Origin: DATHAP01 sp963762865
GTDB taxonomy: Bacteria > Actinomycetota > Actinomycetes > JACCUZ01
NCBI GenBank assembly: GCA_963762865.1
Contig: CAVXNC010000024.1
Span: 124,001-188,000, forward strand
Length of the DNA stretch: 64,000 nt
Direction of reading: 5' to 3'
The notes below the pieces were generated by a model, which was not told the origin of the DNA, ran no database searches, and saw nothing but the letters and a program-made list of their open reading frames with translations. Made by a program: the position numbers and the translations under genes. This document shows, in pieces, positions 61,353-64,000 of this stretch (position 1 is its first letter; each line of letters opens with the position of its first letter).

Positions 61353-62156
61353 TCACCCGGGACTCCTCGTGGCGTACGGCTGCAGGGTCGTGCCGGCGCC
61401 CCGGACCGCGTCGACCAGGGACTCGTGCGGACCGACCGTCTCACCGGCCCAGACGACGGAGCGCACCAGGGTCCCCTCGACCCGCGCCCCGGGCTCCACG
61501 ACCGGCTGGCCGCCGGACGCCAGCATGTTGGCCCGCAGGTAGTGCGCGGGTGTGCCGCAGTCCACGACCGGCACGTCGGTCTCCACCAGGTCCAGCCCGC
61601 CCTCGGCGTGCAGCGCCCGCCACGACACCTCGTAGAGCCCCGACGGGTCCGGCGACAGGTCCCGCACCGACCACCAGGGCAGCAGGCCGGTCCCGACGTA
61701 GCGCAGCCCGTCGAAGACGCCGTCCGCCGGGTCCTCGGGGCGGGAGCACAGCAGCCGAGGGCGGTCGCCGTCCCAGCCGGCGACGAGGTCGGCCAGCACC
61801 GCCGCCATCTCGGGCGGGTACCAGGCGTCGGCGTTGGTCACCATCACCGGCCGTCCGTCGAGCCAGTCGTGCAGCAGGCCGAGCGCGCCGGCCGTCCCCC
61901 GCGCCTCGCCGGGCTCGACCGAGGCGTGGACGTCGTGGCCGTCCAGCCAGTCGAGCATCAGGTCCAGGTGGGCGTGCGCGTTCACGGCGAGCTCAGCGAC
62001 GTACGGCCGGAGGCGCTCGACCGCCCACTCGAGGAGCGGGCGTCCGCCGACGGTGCACAGCGCCTTGGGACGTACGTCCGACAGGGGCCGCAGCCGGCGA
62101 CCCTCGCCGGCGGCGAGCACGACCCCGGCGAACCCTGGCGAGAACATCGCGGCCAC
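61353..62156 (-). CDS. Sugar-phosphate nucleotidyltransferase-like protein
   Basis: 267 residues from GTG; the ATG at 62147 is an alternative. The nucleotidyltransferase start is GVVLAAGEGRRLRPLSDVRPKALCTVGGRPLLEWAVERL, followed by EARGTAGALGLLHDWL, VMVTNADAWYP and VDCGTPAHYLRANML. It should join an NTP with a sugar-1-phosphate (mannose- or glucose-type), but the specificity is not clear. Left-handed helix repeats are reduced to about two (PVVEPGARVEGTLVRSVVWAGETVG). Confidence 0.87.
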   Translation of the reverse strand: MAAMFSPGFAGVVLAAGEGRRLRPLSDVRPKALCTVGGRPLLEWAVERLRPYVAELAVNAHAHLDLMLDWLDGHDVHASVEPGEARGTAGALGLLHDWLDGRPVMVTNADAWYPPEMAAVLADLVAGWDGDRPRLLCSRPEDPADGVFDGLRYVGTGLLPWWSVRDLSPDPSGLYEVSWRALHAEGGLDLVETDVPVVDCGTPAHYLRANMLASGGQPVVEPGARVEGTLVRSVVWAGETVGPHESLVDAVRGAGTTLQPYATRSPG

Positions 62157-62215
62157 GCTCTCACGCCCGGGTCACGGCCGGGAATCCACCAGGTGGCCGG
62201 GGGCGTTCCGCTGGC

Positions 62216-63181
62216 ATGCCCGCTGTCACGGTCGACAACGTCCTCGCACTCCCCCGCATCCCGGCACCCGGCCCGACCGCTCAGGATCGGCCGGTCGCCT
62301 CGGTGACGACCGCCCCGCGCGGCTTCGAGGGCGAGGGCTTCCCGGTCCGGCGGGCGTTCGCCGGGGTCGCGCAGGAGCTGCTCGACCCCTTCGTGCATCT
62401 CGACCAGATGGGCGAGGTCGACTACGCGCCGGGCGAGCCGAAGGGCACGCCGTGGCACCCGCACCGCGGCTTCGAGACCGTCACCTACATGATCGACGGG
62501 GAGATGGCCCACCAGGACTCCAACGGCGGCGGCGGGCTGATCACCAACGGCGACACCCAGTGGATGACTGCTGGCAGCGGCATCCTGCACATCGAGACGC
62601 CACCCGAGGCCCTGGTCGTCAGCGGTGGCCTCTTCCACGGCTTCCAGCTGTGGGTCAACCTGCCGCGTGACCTCAAGATGGCGGCGCCCCGCTACCAGGA
62701 CATCCGCGGCGCGAAGGTCGGCCTGCTGTCCTCGACCGACGGCGGCGCGCTGGTGCGTGTCATCGCCGGGTCGGTGCCCGGCGTCGACGGGTCCGAGGGA
62801 CCCGGTTCGACCTACACGCCGATCACCCTGATCCACGCCACGATCTCGGCCGGCGCCCGGCTGACCCTGCCGTGGCGCCCTGACTTCAACGCCCTCGTCT
62901 ACTCCCTCGGCGGCGCCGGATCGGTGGGCGCCGAAGGGCGGCCGCTGCGCAGCGGCCAGCTGGCGGTGCTCGGCGCCGGCGACACCCTGTCGGTCCAGGC
63001 CGACGACGCGCAGGACTCGCACACACCGTCGCTCGACGTGCTGGTGCTCGGCGGTCAGCCGATCCGCGAGCCGGTCGCGTGGTACGGCCCCTTCGTCATG
63101 AACACCGACGCCGAGCTGCGGCAGGCGTTCGAGGACTTCCAGGCCGGCCGGCTGGGCACGATCCCCGCGCAGCACGCCTGA
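62216..63181 (+). CDS. Pirin family protein
   Basis: 321 residues. The bicupin pirin fold carries the metal-site residues in TPWHPHRGFETVTYMIDGEMAHQDS and ITNGDTQWMTAGSGILHIETPPE. The C-terminal half (AVLGAGDTLSVQADDAQ) is the second cupin. Bacterial pirins act as quercetinases or modulate enzymes; the role here is unknown. A hairpin repeat follows the stop. Confidence 0.93.
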   Translation: MPAVTVDNVLALPRIPAPGPTAQDRPVASVTTAPRGFEGEGFPVRRAFAGVAQELLDPFVHLDQMGEVDYAPGEPKGTPWHPHRGFETVTYMIDGEMAHQDSNGGGGLITNGDTQWMTAGSGILHIETPPEALVVSGGLFHGFQLWVNLPRDLKMAAPRYQDIRGAKVGLLSSTDGGALVRVIAGSVPGVDGSEGPGSTYTPITLIHATISAGARLTLPWRPDFNALVYSLGGAGSVGAEGRPLRSGQLAVLGAGDTLSVQADDAQDSHTPSLDVLVLGGQPIREPVAWYGPFVMNTDAELRQAFEDFQAGRLGTIPAQHA

Positions 63182-63216
63182 CGTCCCACCCGCTGACCCG
63201 GCGCCGCCCGTGCCGT

Positions 63217-63268
63217 TGATCCAGGCGGCGTGGTAGCCCCCGGAGGGCACGCCGGGACGCCTGGATCA
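63217..63268. repeat. TGATC-capped hairpin (copy 7), probable pirin terminator
   Basis: 11-bp arms TGATCCAGGCG (63217-63227) and 63258-63268, with the stem extended by GCGTG pairing with CACGC inside. It begins 36 bp after the pirin stop. Confidence 0.65.
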
Positions 63269-63273
63269 CCGCG

Positions 63274-63398
63274 TGGTGAGGTGCTCCCGGCGCAGCCGTA
63301 GAGGGACGTCCGTCTCACCAGACGCGCGGGGCATTTCGGACATCGAGCGAACTGTGCATATGCTCTAACCACAGTTTCTCGATGGAGAAAGGTTCTCT
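63274..63398 (+). promoter_or_regulatory. Structured leader and promoter of the sulfate-binding protein gene
   Basis: A 7-bp stem TGGTGAG/CTCACCA (63274-63280 and 63314-63320) encloses an inner TCCC/GGGA pairing. Farther on, TTCGGA (63335-63340) and TATGCT (63359-63364) are an 18-bp-spaced promoter candidate. Just before the ATG, TTTCTC-GATG-GAGAAA forms a small hairpin that includes the GGAGAAAGG ribosome-binding sequence. Confidence 0.4.
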
Positions 63399-63399
63399 C

Positions 63400-64000
63400 A
63401 TGGTGTTTACCGCCCGACGGCGACCGGTGGTCACGATGGCCGCCGCCCTGCTCTCTGCTCTCTCCCTCGCCGCGTGCGCCAGCACCGAGGCGTCGACGGG
63501 GGACGACTCCGGATCCGGCGACTCGGGCGGCGGCGAAGAGGTCACCCTCTCGCTCGTGGCCTACTCGACGCCGCAGGCCGCGTTCGAGAAGATCATCACC
63601 GCCTTCCAGGAGACCGACGCCGGCGCGAACGTGAAGTTCGAGCAGTCCTACGGCGCGTCCGGCGACCAGAGCCGCGCGGTCGAGGCCGGACTGCCCGCCG
63701 ACTTCGTGATGTTCTCGCTGGCCCCGGACATGGACCGCCTCGTCGAGGCCGGCATGGTCGACGCCTCGTGGAACACGGACGAGAACAAGGGCATGATCAC
63801 CGACTCCGTGGTGTCGCTGGTCACCCGCAGCGGCAACCCCGAGGGCATCAAGGGCTGGGACGACCTCACCAAGAAGGGCCTCGAGGTCATCACTCCCAAC
63901 CCGTTCTCCTCCGGCGGCGCCCGCTGGAACCTGATGGCCGGCTACGGCGCGCAGCTCGAGGACGGCAAGTCCGAGGCCGAGGGCGAGAAGTACCTCGCCG
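63400..64000 (+). CDS. Sulfate-binding lipoprotein (Sbp/SubI-like), N-terminal part
   Basis: The first 200 codons are in the window and the gene continues beyond it. A signal peptide with lipobox LSLAAC (Cys at about 26) is followed by an acidic Gly/Ser linker and the sulfate-binding fold: VTLSLVAYSTPQAAFEKIITAFQ, FEQSYGASGDQSRAVEAGLPADFVMFSLAPDMDRLVEAG and NPFSSGGARWNLM. The SYGASGDQSRAV motif is typical of sulfate/thiosulfate binding proteins. Permease and ATPase genes (cysTWA) are expected just to the right. Confidence 0.9.
   Translation, partial: MVFTARRRPVVTMAAALLSALSLAACASTEASTGDDSGSGDSGGGEEVTLSLVAYSTPQAAFEKIITAFQETDAGANVKFEQSYGASGDQSRAVEAGLPADFVMFSLAPDMDRLVEAGMVDASWNTDENKGMITDSVVSLVTRSGNPEGIKGWDDLTKKGLEVITPNPFSSGGARWNLMAGYGAQLEDGKSEAEGEKYLA

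Overview
The window is uniformly GC-rich DNA from an actinomycete. The gene families place it there: an F420-type LLM oxidoreductase, two TIGR03086-type proteins, an orphan WXG100 protein, a LytR_C protein, a DUF3263 protein and a GroEL with a Gly/Met tail beside a cold-shock gene and thrC. Local gene orders recall Streptomyces (groEL2-cspA-thrC-otsA/otsB) and Mycobacterium (HTH/bS22/epimerase; CspB, XPB-N protein and XPB helicase; DUF3263/LytR_C near groEL2). It does not look like a member of either genus, and I cannot fix the family from sequence alone. No tRNA, rRNA, CRISPR array, insertion sequence or phage gene was seen.

Layout. 1-8.9 kb: a truncated NAD-dependent epimerase, a 32-residue bS22-type basic protein, a large secreted M36 metalloprotease, a small HTH protein, a GGDEF-EAL membrane protein, a PF15698-like protein and an AcuC-type deacetylase. 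9-16.7 kb: a secreted PGRP amidase, a MacAB-like lipoprotein/ATPase/permease operon, a CspB-type protein, a HAD-LarE fusion and a membrane protein with an 18-bp tandem repeat. 16.8-26.9 kb: an XPB N-terminal-like protein and an XPB helicase, with two sulfotransferases, a NarL-type two-component system and an ABC-2 transporter around them. 26.9-41.5 kb is accessory-looking: small oxidoreductases, two LtrA proteins, a frameshifted acetyltransferase, and a HelD protein, an HD protein and a HelR protein in a row. The HelR gene is preceded by a palindrome matching the rifamycin-associated element. 41.6-49.5 kb: a four-gene operon of two giant FtsX-type permeases (one frameshifted) and two ATPases. 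50-57.9 kb: an M29 aminopeptidase, groEL with a four-half-site CIRCE array, cspA, thrC under a SAM-I riboswitch, and otsA. 57.9-64 kb: an ArsR/SRPBCC/TIGR03086 operon with its operators, otsB, LytR_C, DUF3263, a sugar nucleotidyltransferase, a pirin and the start of a sulfate-binding lipoprotein.

Themes. Co-directional genes are commonly joined by 4-nt ATGA/GTGA overlaps. Six genes without a Shine-Dalgarno sequence carry a TANNNT box exactly 6-7 nt before the start codon, which suggests leaderless transcription. At least six intergenic gaps hold hairpins whose outer arms begin with TGATC; two of them are clearly homologous, so this looks like a dispersed repeat family. Three otherwise intact genes are each broken by one extra base, which may reflect sequencing error or recent decay.

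The best candidates for new biology are the paired HelD/HelR locus with its rifamycin-type element, the TGATC-capped hairpin family, the HAD-LarE fusion and the phased CIRCE array.
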